64,000 nucleotides of DNA from Corticium candelabrum (lineage: Eukaryota > Porifera > Homoscleromorpha > Homosclerophorida > Plakinidae), in contig NC_085095.1 in the NCBI RefSeq assembly GCF_963422355.1, positions 965,957 to 1,029,956 on the forward strand, given 5' to 3'. The notes below the pieces were generated by a model. The model searched no databases. It was not told the DNA's origin and worked only from the letters and a program-made list of their open reading frames with translations. The position numbers and the translations under genes were made by a program. Numbering within the stretch: position 1 is the stretch's first letter; the number at the start of each line of letters is the position of its first letter. Positions 14,701-29,700 of this stretch are shown one piece after another.

Positions 14701-17700
14701 AGATCAGCGTCGCAAAACGACTCGACTTCGAAACGAAGAGCATCTACTATCTTTCCGTGCGAGCCTCGGATCGCGGTATTGATAAAAAGGAGAGAACCGT
14801 TCCGGTTACAATCGATGTCGACGACGGCAACGACGAGGAACCAGTTTTTGCTCAGAACTCGTATTCCGCTTCGATTCCTGAGAACTCCGAGAGAGGTTTG
14901 GAGGTCGTCGTCGTGTCCGCTAAGGACGACGATACGGGTGAAAGCGGAGAGGTGCGTTACAAGTTTGTGGGATCGGGACACGACGCTTTCGCTATAGACT
15001 CCATATATGGCAACATTACCGTCGATAATTCGTCGCTGCTCGACTATGAGGACAAAGACGGAAACACGCTCTCTTTACGAGTCGAGGCGTATGATCTAGG
15101 AGAGAGACCGAGGTCTACTGAAGTACTGGTCACGGTGGCGTTAACCGACGTGAACGACAACCGGCCGAGGATTACCAACACGGAACAGCCGGTGAGCAAG
15201 TTGGTTCGCGAGAACGTCAAAGTTCCGAGGGTTATTGCGGCTATAACGACGACGGACGAGGACGAGGGCGTCAATAAAGACATCACGTTCTCGTTCGCGA
15301 GTGGCAACGACGACAGGAAGTTTGAGATCAGCTCGACGGGAGCGATCAGTGTCGTTCAAAGTCTCGATTACGAGTCGGACAGGTCGTACAGTCTCGTCGT
15401 CGTGGCGGCAGACGGAGGCTCACCGTCTCTATCTGCGAGCGTCACCGTGGACATAACGGTTGTGGATCGCAATGACAATACACCTCAGTTTGAAAATCTT
15501 CCCTACACGGCTACGGTGATAGAAGATGCCAAAGTAGGTGCTGTTGTATTTTCGAGTGTTAGCGTTTCAGACAAAGACAGCAGAGCGTATAAGGATCTTC
15601 GCTACAAACTGGATGATTTTTCGAAGTCTCTCAACTTATTTAAGGTCGATAACAAAACAGGTGTGATAACATTGACGGGAAGTCTAGACAGAGAAATGAA
15701 GGGCTCGTTTTCGATTACTGTGCTGGTGTCCGATAATCCTGACGATTATGTTTCTTCAGCAGAGGAACTGTCCGGTTCCGGAAGTGCCCATCATTCTGAC
15801 ACCGTGAAGAACGAAGTCGGTGCGACAGTTGCTATCACGGTAACCGACGTCAACGACAACCCTCCACAATTTGTAGGAACCACTCAGGGAAGATATCCGA
15901 AGGTATCTCTATTAGAACACGGGGTGGAACACACGGCGCAGACGGTTCTTCGCTTTACTGCGACCGATCGTGATATTGGTGACAATGGCAGAGTGAAGTT
16001 TAACATTACCGCTGGTGCTCACGGTCGTTTCGAGGTGGTCGTGCTTAGTCAGGCGGAAGGTACAAGCAGTGCTGTCATTCAAACTGTACCGCCCGTTGAC
16101 TTTGAGAGTAGACAGACGTATAACCTCACTATCGAGGTCTACGACGGAGGCGTTGTTCCCCTCACAGGTACGGCCACTTTGGCTATCGATGTCACAGACG
16201 TGAACGACAACCCGCCGGTGTTTGTGGAGTCGAATTACACCGCAAGCGTGGATGAAAACACCGCGGCCGGTGTGTTCGTGATCACGGTCAGTGCCGAAGA
16301 CAAAGACAAGGGAAACAACTCGGTCGTTCGTTACAGTCTTTTGGGTGACGACAATCGGTTTCTCATCGACGCCTTAACTGGAGATATCAGAACGACGTCG
16401 ATAGCGCTGGATCGCGAGAATAAAGCCGAGTATCGACTGACGGCGACGGCGACGGACTCCGGATCTCCGAAACTGCAAGGCAGTGTGGAGGTCGTCGTGA
16501 CTATACTGGATCGCAACGACAACGATCCTCAGTTTACACAAAAGATTTATGAGCAAACATTGGACGAGACGCTAAGTGTGGGCTCGTCCGTGTACCAGAC
16601 TAGCGCGACAGACGCGGATATTGGCAGCAATGAGGTGTTGTCGTATTATCTGGATGCCGACAAACGGTTTACGATCAATAAAACGACTGGTTTGATTTTT
16701 GTAGCCAACACTGTCCCCAAGCCTCCAGCCAAGAGGCCACTTTGCCAACATACTGAAGCTACTAAAATCTACGAGCTTCTATTGACGGTCAACGATTCTG
16801 GAATTCCGAGCCGTAGCTCGAAGGCGAAGGTGACGTTGACTATAAGGGACGTGAATATGTTAACTCCTGTGTTTGATCGTCCTTCCTACATTTCGACGTT
16901 GGACGTGGAGGCAGCGGCTAACACCGAGGTCGTGCCCAAGCTGATTGCCACTGATGACGACATTTGTGATGGCCAGTTGGTTTACTCTCTGTTGTCTGGC
17001 GGAAAGACTGGGTTGTTTAACGTCAATAATCGTACCGGAAAGGTCACTCTGGAGCGGAAACTCAATGCCGACGAACTGTCGTTTATTTTGACGATGGGAG
17101 CTACCGACACTCTGTCTGTATCTCCTCGCACTGGAATGGTGACTCTGGTCGTATTGGTAGGTAAACTATTGCCGGTCAAGTTTAGCGTTGCGTCGTCGAC
17201 TTTCGAGGCGCTGCCGGTTCCCGCGCTTATTAGGATAACCGAGAACGATTATCAGCACGATTTCTGGATGTACTCTGGTGGAAAGCGAACACAATCGACT
17301 TCGTTTAAGTATTCTCTCGGTCCGTATTCCGATACGCGATCGGTGACTCCTAAACAAGAGACTCCGTCGGACATCCGAGCCATCTTGATTACGAAGGAGG
17401 TTTGGTATGATTCTTCGGAAGTAAAGGTTGCATTGCAAGTGAGAGGGGTCGGGCACACAACTGCGCAGGTGGCCAATGTTAGAGTTGAAGCAAGGGCGGT
17501 GGCGTCATACAAAAGTGGCTTGATAACTACTGGCCAATGTACGACGGACAATACCAGAGGTAGCACTTGTGTTGTGACCTTGAAATTGCCTGATGAGTGG
17601 TTTGATCACGGTGTCGTCGGATCGAACAAAACTGTGGATATCAGCTATCGTATTGCTACCGGCTCTAGTTCGTTTACATCCTTGGGCAGCGTCAGTGTCC

Positions 17701-20700
17701 ATCAGAGTCGCAAAGGCTGCAACTCGTTCAAAGCAGGAGTCTTGATCATACCTCCGTGGCACGTGGTGTATCCTAACAAACAATTCCAAGTAAAACTTGA
17801 AGGATTCGCAAACTATGCGATCTCGACTTTCCAAGTGAAGGTGACGTTTGACAAACGGTTTGCGTACATCGGTGTTGTGAAACAGGAGGCGTGGACAATC
17901 ACCACCGTGTTGAAAGACCAGGAACTGATTGTCAATGGAATATTACAAGAGACCAAGTCTGTTTCCGGGATTGTTTCAAGTTACGAGTCACTCGTGACTT
18001 TGACGTTTTCCGCTGAGAAGACAGTGCCTAGTAGTGGAACCTTGCTGATTAACTGCTCGGTGTTGTATCTTACCAACGTGAGGAAGGAGCGCATCTCACC
18101 CGCAACCGCTCAATTTAGCAACCGTTTGGACAATGGAGAGTGCAATGCAGCTCAGGGAAAGATACACGTTTCGCAAGATGTTCTTGTTGGTTTGTTTCCT
18201 CACGCGATAAACACTAATCTGCTAAACACAGCGTATTTGAATGAAGAAAAGATTGAAACATCATTAGCAGTGATTGGAGTTTACTCCACTGGAGCAACAA
18301 CAGCGGCTGAAAACGGCGTTTCTTGTAGAAGTCAAGATTCTGAAGTTGTTAAGGTAGAGACTGACTGCGCAAAGGCTTTTCTTGATGGTTCTGAATCCAA
18401 GGGAAAGGATGTGGCAATCATTGACGCTACTAAAGGAGACGTCAAGGGTACCGCACTGTTTCGAGTTTGGATACCATCGCAGGTTACCATTCGATTTGAA
18501 GATAACACTCTTAGTCCGGTTACTGGCTGGAAGGATCCGAAAACATGTACTCAAGCGTATCAGCAAACAACTGTTACTGTTGAGGCCAGTTTTGAGCACT
18601 CGAGTGGTAGTCTGCAGCAAACAGTTATTACAAATGTTGTGAAGGATAAGCTCATATCGAGCGACACCAGCGTCTTGGAGTTAATCGTCTCACCTCTTCA
18701 GGTAACGGCAAAAGCAAAAACAACCGGCTTTAGTAACGTGTCTGTATCTGCTAATGGCAGAAACCTGGGCCTTGTGAAGGTAACGACGGGATCAGATTTC
18801 GTTGACTTGGAAGACATCAGGTTGGAGGTCGTCACCGGTATTGAGTTTAATGGAACCCTCACTGATCCTGTTAGCGGTGCTAGTCAAAGGCAGACTACCA
18901 AAGCTTCCATCAAGAGAGAATTGGGTTATGTCGGAGATAAGGCGGCAGTCTTGGCCAGCGCTGTCTTCAAGGATGGATCTCAGATGTCTATCTTCAAGGC
19001 AGACGGATTATCCCTGATCTCATCAGACACTTCGATTTTGGAAGTCGACGGTGTGAAAAACGAAACAGTGATCGTCCGTGGTAGTGGGAAAGGACCGATT
19101 TTGACAGCTCAATGGATTGATCAGTGCGACAGAACTGAGATTGTGGAAGGATCTTACTTTGTCGACATCACACTGAGGAAACCAGACAAAGCTACCGTCA
19201 GTCTGGGCTCAAACACGTTGGTTGTCAAAGATGATCCATCTACGCAACTTAAATACGTTGACAAGACGAGCATTTCTATTAAACTAGTCTATGAAGGTGG
19301 CGAGCGAGAAATCGACGTTACAACCGACTCTAGGACTATAGTGACCGTCAGCAGATTGGATCTCATTACTGTAACCGGTGGTGACGTGGTAGCAAATTCG
19401 AATGGCACAATCGGTAACGCCACCATAACAGTGACGTTTGCTCACGAGGCCGTAACGGTGTCGACGACTGTAACAGTTATCAAGTCTGCCCGCATAACAG
19501 CTCAACTCAGAACATATACGGGTGGGAGTGTTGGAACCAAGTCTGTTACTAGTTTCAGAAGGTACGCTGGGACTACCAGTCCGATCTACCAGGACGTACA
19601 GCTTTATACGACATTAGATTTGTCGTCTGGTGTGAAGGAAGATATTTCTGAGAATGTCCAAACAACGTATTCTATCCTTTCCGGTGTATTGAATTCTACG
19701 TCTGCAAAGAATGTGTTTAGAACGACGACGTCAGGATCATCTACGGTCAACGTTACTTTTGAGACTTTAGACACAAGTGTGACGGTTAATGTCGTAGAGA
19801 CACCTTTGTTGAACGCGACTAAACTTGTTACGACTGGCGACGGTGGTCTTCGTCTCAGTGGTTCTCAACCTACCTTCAGTGCAGCAAAAGGCGAAACGTC
19901 TCAACTATCAGTCACAGCAACGTTTGATGACGGAACCGTTCATCCTAACATCTTTGATGCTGGCAAGGCCGTATTTCCCGGTTTCATATCTTTTGTTACT
20001 CCATCTCAGATAAACAGCACCGCTAACGGAGAGCTGACGTTGTTGGACAACTCGTATTCCAATGTCGAGGTTAGGATAAATGCAAGCTTAGGCGTGACAG
20101 AGACAATAACCTTTGCTGCTAACTTGTTGCCTGCTCTTGGAGACGTTGACCTTGGAGAGAAAGAAGGGCCTCCGTTGGCATCAGCGTCCGTTGCAGACAC
20201 GGTGCGGATACCTGTGCATCTGAACATTAAGGGCAAAGTACTTGGAGCCGTCGATATTACTGTCAATTACCCTAGCAATCTTGTAGAAGCGTTGTCTGTA
20301 ACTAAGGGTAAGGACTGGCCTGGTGGTATATTCATTTCTACTATCAATTCTTTGAGTGGCGCGGTGAAGTTCGGTGGATCAGCGAGCGCGGCGAGTTCTG
20401 GTACTGATTTCTGGCAAGTTGCTGTCATTGACTTTAAGGTGAAAGCTGTAGGTCGAGCGAAGCTGACAGGACGCGTTGAAACGCTGTCTGAACTTGACGA
20501 CACGGTGAAGACTATTGGGAGTTCTGTACCAAAAGACTTCGTTGCTGGTATTGTAGAGATGGATATTATTAGTGGCTCTAGAAAGCGTCGAAGTGCATCC
20601 GACAGCGATTCCCTAAATGTTGTGCGCGAGCGCACGCGAAGAGCAACTGGAACGAATGCTGTCCGTTGCTCTACGTCACCTTGCAATTGCAGCGACGGAC

Positions 20701-23700
20701 GTCAAACGGGAGATGCTAACGGTGATTGTATTTTCGACATCAACGACGTCACTTATACATCAATTTACATAGCAGAGGCCGCTCTCAACTTCCAAACGTC
20801 TCGAGGTCAGAAACTCAAGTCTCTTCAAAAGGAACAACTGGATGGGATGGATGCAGACTTGAATGGAGATATCGACTTGGAAGATGCTTTGTATTTGGCT
20901 AAAGTTAACTTCGGACTATTGAGATTTGTGACTGATTTGACTATCGTTCGAGTTGATGATGCTGGTTCAAACTGCAGCATTACATTATCTGCTAAACTAC
21001 TGGACAAGGGTGATGTCGTACCGGTTGAGAAGGAGACTTTTCTTTTTATAGACATTGCTCACAACAGCTCAGTCTTTCAACAGCAATTCAGTGATACAGC
21101 TCTATCAATCGGCAGCATTGTGTCTAGCACGGGCTCTCGTACTAATCTCTATGGCGGTTGGTGGCAAGCATCTCATGTCGGAGATGGCGTCTACCGAGTA
21201 AAATCGAAGCCGGGACCAATTGCAATCACTAACATTGGCTTGAGTATTGTCGTCGCTACGGTTGATGGATCTGGTATGTATTCTACCGACCGATCGACGC
21301 AGTTGTTTGGTTCCCTGGTTGGGCCTTTTGAGTTTTCTAGTCTGGACAATACTCTCCCTCTTATCGGAACTTCCTCGCAGAAAGTCAGGGTAATAGCAGG
21401 TCAAGGCTACAACCCTTTGAAGTCGTTCGACAGCACTATTCCATCTACGACGTGTTTCAATTATCATTTCCCCGTTTTTGACAAACCGAAGTATGCGGAT
21501 GATTTTGCGGAGTCCGCAGGGATTGGCTCTCAGCTTTTGAAAGTTTTCGCAACAGATGCGGACAACGGCCTTAGTGGGAAAGTTCGTTACTTTATTGAGA
21601 AGGACACAATATACAACCCTGGAACGTTCTCCATTAATGAAACCACGGGTCTCATAACCTTAGAGAAAAGTCTGGATTACGAATTGACGGTGAGATATAG
21701 TCTGGTGGTTGCCGCTGCCGACAGCGGTCCTCACGTTCCGTCGCGTCGGACGACGACTTCGACGGTAGTCGTCGACGTCTCCGAAGTGAACGATAACACT
21801 CCGGCTTTTACCACAGCGGGTGGTTACAACGTGACGGTCAGCGAAGAATTCGCTGTCAACGGTACTCTCGTGACGGTGGTGGCGAAGGACGGCGATCGTC
21901 CACGTTTGGCCGGAGACATCAAGATCAACAATAACAATCTCGTATCGTATAGAATTGTTTCAGGCAATGTGCAGGACACTTTCAGCGGCGTCGACCAATT
22001 CCGACTTGGCTCAACTAACGGCAAGCTGTTACTCAATCGTAAACTGAATCGCGAGGTGCAGGATTTTTTCGATTTGGTTGTGGAAGCGAAGGACAAAGGC
22101 ACCAATCCGGGCTCTCTCTCGAGTACCGTGCACGTGTGGATAGAAGTAACGGACACAAACGACAACCCACCCATCTTCAGCCAGAAGGACTACTACGTGG
22201 ATCTCTCTGAGAATGCAAAGGTTGGTGATGTGTTCTCGACCGTGACGGTAACTGATACGGATGTCGGATTAAACGGAGATTTCAATATCACCATCTATGA
22301 TCAAGAAGACAGCAAAGGGAGGATTAATGGCTATTTTGCAGTAAACGGTAAACCAGGAAAGATTAGTCTTCTGAAGCCGCTCGACAGGGAAACAGAGACC
22401 GAATACACAATCTACCTTCTAGCGTACGACTTTGGACATGGTCTGGAAGAGGACAAAATTCCTGACGATGCGAAGGGTTTCAGCCAACTGCACGTAACAG
22501 TATGCGACGAGAACGATCACACTCCGTATTTTTACGGCAACTTGTACTCGGTATCCGTTCGCGAAAACGAGACAATCGGATTGAAGATATTTCACTTCAA
22601 CGCATCGGACGACGACGCCGGCTCGTCGTGCGCCAGCCGTCAAGGCGACCTAAACAAAGAACTGCGCTACTCGATCACTGCTGGAAACACCGGAGATTCC
22701 TTCGCTGTAGGAAACGTCACCGGTGATATCACCATAAGATCGACCTTGGACAGAGAGAACACATCCGCTTACAACCTGACAGTGACCGCCAAAGACTTAG
22801 GAACTCCTTCGCGGTCTACGTCGACGACCGTCAAAGTGGCAATTTTAGACTACAACGACAATGCGCCGACATTTACTCTGGACACGACGACGTACAACTT
22901 TTCTGAGAACGCTCAGTCTGTTCTAGGTAACGGTACAGCAAATGCAGCGTGCGTGGTGACTCTCACAAGCTCCGACCCCGACTTGGGCCGGAACGGTAAC
23001 GTAACCTACGAGTTGACCAGCGGGTCCCCCAGCAAGGAGGACTTCATTGTTTATAGTAATTCCGGAAAACTTTGTGTATATCGGCCGTTAAACAGGGAAC
23101 GAGTCCGAAGTTACGTTCTCACAGTTACCGTTCGGGATCGCGGTACTCCGAGTCTGTCCTCTTCCATTCAGCTGACTTTGAATCTCGACGACAGGAACGA
23201 CAACTACCCGAGTTTCTTTTCGACCTCCTACTCTGCGGCGATCGACGAGTACACGGCAAAAGGCACGTTTGTTGTCGACGTGAACGCGACCGATCCGGAC
23301 GAGGGATCGAACGGACTCGTTCGGTACAAATTCGATTCCGCCCGTCGCACTGACGGCAACCGATTTAAAATTGATCCAGTGACGGGCGAGATAACAGTCA
23401 GCGCCGACACTTTATGTCTAAACGACGACATCACATACACGTTGTACGTCATCGCGTCGGATAGCGCAACGCCAGCGCTCTCCACGGATGCCAAGGTTTC
23501 CATCACCGTGCGAGACGTCAACATTAACGCTCCAGTTTTTCCCACCGAGTACGCACCGACAGTCGTTGACAATGCGCCCAGGGGCACGAGCGTCGTGAAA
23601 GTCGCTGCAATAGATCGAGACTCATGTCATGATGCTTTTGAATACGCGATCCTGTCTGGGAACACTTTGAACGCGTTTGCAATTGATTCCGGAAGTGGAC

Positions 23701-26700
23701 TGTTGACGGTGGTCGGAGTGTTGAACAAAGAAGTGACGGCGGCGTATAACTTGAATGTCTCCGCTACAGACAAGGGCTCAGTGAACCGGTTGGTGGGTTA
23801 TGTGAGAGTCGTCGTTGTCGTCGGCGAATATATTCCGACGTTGTTCAAAACGGCCGGAGCTGGATTTTTGGAGGGATTCGTCTCGCATACTGTAACAGGC
23901 CCTCCTCACGAATACAGTCAAAACATCAGTCTTTTTAACAATCTCGCAGTTGGCGTTAAGGCAAACATTGAAGCATCAGTGGGCGGTAAGAAGGCAAGTT
24001 ACGAGTATACAACGGCATTGCAGGTGGCAAATGCCATCAGTGGAGTTTTGGTGAGCGATGACGCTTGGGAGGACAGCAGAGATGTTTCTGTTGGCCTTCA
24101 GGTCAGGTCAAGGTTTCATGGTTCAGGCGGAGTTGCGCAACAAACGGTGTACGTGAAGGTCGTTCCGGATGCGGTCTTGATATCTGCTGGAGTGGTTGAG
24201 GTGGTTGGGAGCTGCTTGACGGGTGCCGCAGACGGCGCATGTCTAGCTACTGCTACACTTCCGAAATCTTGGTTCAAAAACATCACACAATCAGCGAGTG
24301 CCAAAGTCCTTATTAGCCTGGATAATTCAACATTCAGTGGTTCTGCTGGTGATGTTATCATTCATCCTGTGCAGAAGCTACCGCCAGCAGATGGCAACGT
24401 GGTAATCGTTTTGCCATCCCGCTCCCTTTTCCCTGGCCAGGTATTTGATGTGAATGTGTATGCTAACGCACGTTACACAGTCAACACGTTCCAGATTTCT
24501 TGTTCCTCTGACAACAACGTTGAGATTCTTGCAACCACACAGTTTGCTATCAATAAATGGGCTGTCTCGACGTTTCTCCTCGGGAAGAGTAAAGGGTCTT
24601 GGATCGGTCACTCAAGGAGTAGTCAAGATGGTCTGTTGGTATCCAATTATCAGGATTTAATAACGATCAAAGCTAAAGTTAGCACGACTACAACTGTGCG
24701 TACGGGGAATTTCCAGTGCAAGGTAAACAAACTCAGCAACATTTACGACAACAACGTGTTTTATGGCACTGCACATCACATTTACCGTGATGTCCAACAG
24801 AATGGCTCAGGAAATGGCAATTCGAGTTTAGTCGGGGTTCTCTACTTTCAACAGGACAGTATTCGAGGTCTTTTCCCTTACAGTGACTATTCGGAGCTCA
24901 TCAACTTGGCTGTTCTTACTGGGGAAACGTTCAGTTTCAAACTCACCTTGTCTTCTCTTAACACACAAGGACGATTTGTAGTGCCGACGTCTGCAGTTAC
25001 TTGCTCATCTAATGACCGTGATATCCTCAAAGTTGAAAGGGACTGTTCTGCTGTTTACTTTGACGGAACAGAGACGGATGGCGGTTCAGCTGATGTTACT
25101 GTGGTATCTGGTGTGTTGACTGGTGTGCTGTCATTTAACGTAAAGTATCCAAAGAATGTGAGGATTAGTGTCTCTGATACGGAATTGAGCATTGTAAATA
25201 ACTGGCTGGTTCCACCAAATTGTGATCATCCTTGGCAGGAGGCGACGGTTGATGTCTTTGCGACGTTTACGGATCAAGTCGTTACAAGTACTGAAGTACA
25301 GATTACTGATATAGTTGCTAGCTTCCTTTCGTCTTCACAAAGCAATGTGGCGGTCGTTTCCAACGGGATAGTGAAACCAGTTCAGGTTGGTACTACGACT
25401 GTAGACCTGGTCTTACGGAATGGAGCCACAATTAAGTCATCTGATGTATTAGTTGTTGAAGATTCTGTAGATGTGGTCGCCATGAATGTATATGCAGTCA
25501 AGAGTGTTGAAATTAAGTCAGTTGTGGCTGGAACAGGTCTCCCTCTTAATAACAAGTTTCCTGTTGATGTTGTGGCAAGAGCAACGGCTTCTGTTAGTCA
25601 AACATTGAGTTACTATGATGAGGTGGCGGAGGTGGTTGCAGCTGCCGTCACAAATGATGGGCGACGACTGGAACTCTCGTCAGCTGTGGGAGCAATCTTG
25701 GAGGCAACAAACACAAGTGTGATTAGCGTCAAGTCAGGTCTGGAATTTGAAACAGCAGGAGCTGACTCCACAGGCAATTTACTGAAAGTGACGTGGAAAA
25801 CTTCATGTTCGCCTACTGTGATAGCAACAGGCTTGGGCTTTATCAATGTTAAACTGGACTTGCGCCCTGATGTTATCATAGAGCTCGACAATGACGTTAT
25901 TACACCTTTGTCTGATGCATCAGTTGCCAACGGTCTCTCTTTCCCGACTTCTGCAATCTTGAAAGTCATATTGTCTTACAAAGACGGAAACGGAAAAGAG
26001 TTGCGTCGATCTGATGTGACAGTCGATCCTCGTACGAACTATGATTTGTCTCAAGTCAAATCTCTCTTTTCTGTTAGGAAAGTCGGTAGTGTCTATCAGA
26101 TCACTCCCAATGTCAGTGCCGGGCGAGCAGACATTGTGGTCAGCTTTTCGCATTTGAAGTCGACAGCAACCAGGACTGTAACTGTTGTGAGGTCGTCTGA
26201 CATTACAGTCGTTGCTCATCCTTATCCGCCTTATGAAGGATCAAACTCTGTGAACATCAGCGTTCTCAATAAATATGGCAAAACTGTATATCACAGGGAA
26301 GCAGAATTGGCTGTTAACCTACAGCTAAGTGATGGTAATGGGGCTATTGTGAAAGAGTTTGATATTTCAAGGAACATCAAGACGACATTCATTGTCTCTG
26401 ATCCTCAGACTTCTTTCAAACGCGTAACAGATGTAATCTTGATTGGTGGCAATGGCAAGGATCACAATCACGTTCAGCGTGCAGTGCCAAGCTATAAAGA
26501 AGATTTATTAGTGTACGTCGATGCTGAGTTTGGTGGCGTCCAAAGTAGCCAACCCTGGAACATGAGTGTATCTGATGAACCATTGTACTCGGTATCTATT
26601 GATGCCATAGACTTGTCTTCGGGTGGAAACGTCGTGGCAGGAGTTGCCGGGACCAAATCTGATCAAATCAAGGTGTGGGTTACATTCAACGATAACACGA

Positions 26701-29700
26701 AAGTGCAACTGTTTGACAACAGCGGTAAGGCGTTAGTACCTGGTTTTGTCTTCTTTGGCAACAATCGTGGGTCAAGTCTTAGGATTGATAATGACGGCGG
26801 TCTTACACCACTGAGTAACGCTGAGGAAGAGTTTGATATTTCTGTGTCATTGCACCAAACGGCTATTTCAGGTGACTTCGAGACTTTTTCAGTTAATCTA
26901 CTTCCTGATACTGGAGATGTAGACTTGGGCAAGAGTGACGGTGTGGCCATACCTCCTGTCACAACCGGAGAAGAGTTTACTGTCCCTGTCCGAATTAATA
27001 CAGGAAACAGTTCTCTGGGAGCGTTTGACATATCTGTATTCTACAACAGCACATACCTCAAACCAATAAAAGTTGAACTAACTAAAGGCTGGCCTGGTGG
27101 TGTTATCAGATGGCGACATGATCAATCTCTAAACACTATTCGTTTCTATGGTGTGTCAGGCACAGATGCGCCGTCTTCGCCTGGATTGGACGTTTTTGAC
27201 ATCACGTTTATTGCGTTGGCAGCTGGTGTAACACGTCTTGGTGGAAATGTGAACACTCTGGTGGGAAGAGAATATAACCAACCAAGCATAGGGAACGGTG
27301 GGGTATTCGTAGCTGGTGATGTTCCCATCAAGATCACACAACACCCGCGTCAAATTCCATCAGGTAACCTCTCACCGTCTCCTTTGCAGTCAGGCAACCG
27401 TCCTATTTCTCGATGTACCGATCCATTACCATGTCCTTGCTTGTCTGGCTCAGAAACTGGTGATTCTAACGGCGATTGTGTGTTTGACATTCTAGACGTC
27501 CTCCGTACTGCCCAGCACGTGTCTTCTGGGCTTAGTGGATTTCCGGGAACATCCGGAGCTCGTTTATTAAACTATTATCCATACCTCAAACGAGAAATGG
27601 ATGCAAATGAGGACGGAGTTATTGACTGGGATGACGTCAATTATCTGACCGCAGTTTTGAATGGAGATCTTTATTTTATCCGAGATGTGCATCTCATTTC
27701 AGTGCAGGACAACTCACCAGTGTGTCGACTGGAGATCAATGTGACTGTTTTTGCTGCTGGTAATATCCCTGTTGACGACGCTCACACATCAGTATTTGTG
27801 GGTATAGTGTCTCACGGTAAGGATATCGTGAATCAATGGCAGCGTTCTCAATTAGATCTTGGTCGTGAGCTTAAGCCATCACTGCATCATGGTGGTATAG
27901 ATGAGACACAGTTGTTGAGACCAGGGTTGTTTGCAATTCAGTCTGTCTCTGAGGTAAAGCAAGACAGCACTGGTGTGTTTGTGGTTTTGGCTACAAGGGA
28001 CGCTAACGGAAAAGGCGGACCTGATCGAACTTATGTCTTGTTTGGAAGGGCTTCAGACATTGCAGAGTACCCGGACCCTGTGGATGTAACGGTGGATAGC
28101 TCTACAGGCCTGTCTGTGAGAATAGTCGCCAGTAGCGGTTTCAACCCATTGCTTTCGTTTGCTCAAAATCTGACCACTGTTGAGTGTACAAATGATCATC
28201 CTCCCTCATTCTATCCAGACACTTTGACTCTTGAAGTGTCGGAGGCTGAGGCGCCTGGAAGTGTAATTGTGCAACTTTATGCGAACGACAGTGACACAGG
28301 AATTAATGCCAATCTCATTTACTCTTTAGAAACTCTTGCTCCACATTCTGGGCCTTTTGCAATTAACAGCAGCACGGGAGTAATAACACTGACGGCACCT
28401 TTGGACAGAGAGGCGACTGAGTTGTACATCTTGAAAGCATCTGCTATAGACGGAGGCGTTTTCTATAGCTTGGCTGGACATGCTGACATTACAGTTACAG
28501 TCACTGATATCAATGACAATGACCCCGTGTTTTCTAAGTCAGAGTACAGACCCCAAGCTGTTGTGGAGAGCCAACCGATAGGTGATGTGGTTGCAGTGGT
28601 ATCAGCAACAGATGGGGACAGTGGAAGAAATGCAGAGATCACGTACAGTTTGGAGAGGCCAACGGAATTCTTCGCCATTAACTCCTCTACTGGAGAAATT
28701 TCTATCACTCGAAGCCTCGATTATGAAAATACTACCAGTTATTTTGTTTACGTGATTGCCACTGATGGTGGTGTCTTATCTCGGAATGACTCTGCTGTTG
28801 TGTTCATAACTGTTTTGCCATTCAATGATCACACCCCAATATGCCTTCCATCACTAATAGTTCAGCAAATTGCGGAGGAGGAAGCTAATGGATCTGTGGT
28901 TGCTACTGTGACCGCAACAGATGATGACATCGGTCTTGATCATGACAATATTCGATTCACTATTGTACCTGGCTATGATGGGCAAGGAAAATTTGATTTG
29001 ACACAAACAAGTAACACAACAGCAGACGTGTTTGTCAAAAATGGGCAATTTAGTAGAGATATTGGTCTTTCATATAATCTCTTGATTCAAGCAATTGACA
29101 GTGGAGGTCTGGCATGCAATGTTTCTGTCACACTTAACGTTTTAGAGCCATCAACCTTCGACTTTTCTATCAAGAATGTGGGATTTCTTACTGGCTCTGT
29201 TGGTGTTCAAGGAGTTACGACATTTGTTCAGGACTTTGGTTTATTATCAGATCAAGTTCCTGGAAGTAGGGGCTCGATTGTTGCAACTTTAGGTTCACAA
29301 GAAGAAACTGCAACGTTTACAACATTACTCAACTTCCCCTCTCATTTACAGAAGGTGATATTGACCGATGAACTGTGGCCGGGTGATGACGTTGGTGCAA
29401 CGTTTGCTGTAGCTGTTCGTCTCTTTGACTCTTCATATAGTACCAAGATAGATGAAACATCTCTTCGTCTTCGAGTCATCTCACCGGTGAGTGGCGATTT
29501 TGTAGATGGAAGATTATGCATTGCAACTGCTTCCTCTAATGGACTGTGTCAAGACACTTTTGGTCATGGTCCTCTACAAGTTCGAATTCCTGACAGTTGG
29601 TTTGATCTATATGACAATGCCAGTATTCAGATTCTTCCAGCATTTTCAACCAATTCGATCATTGGACAAGTACGACTCAATCGTCGTCTCAACTGGCAAG

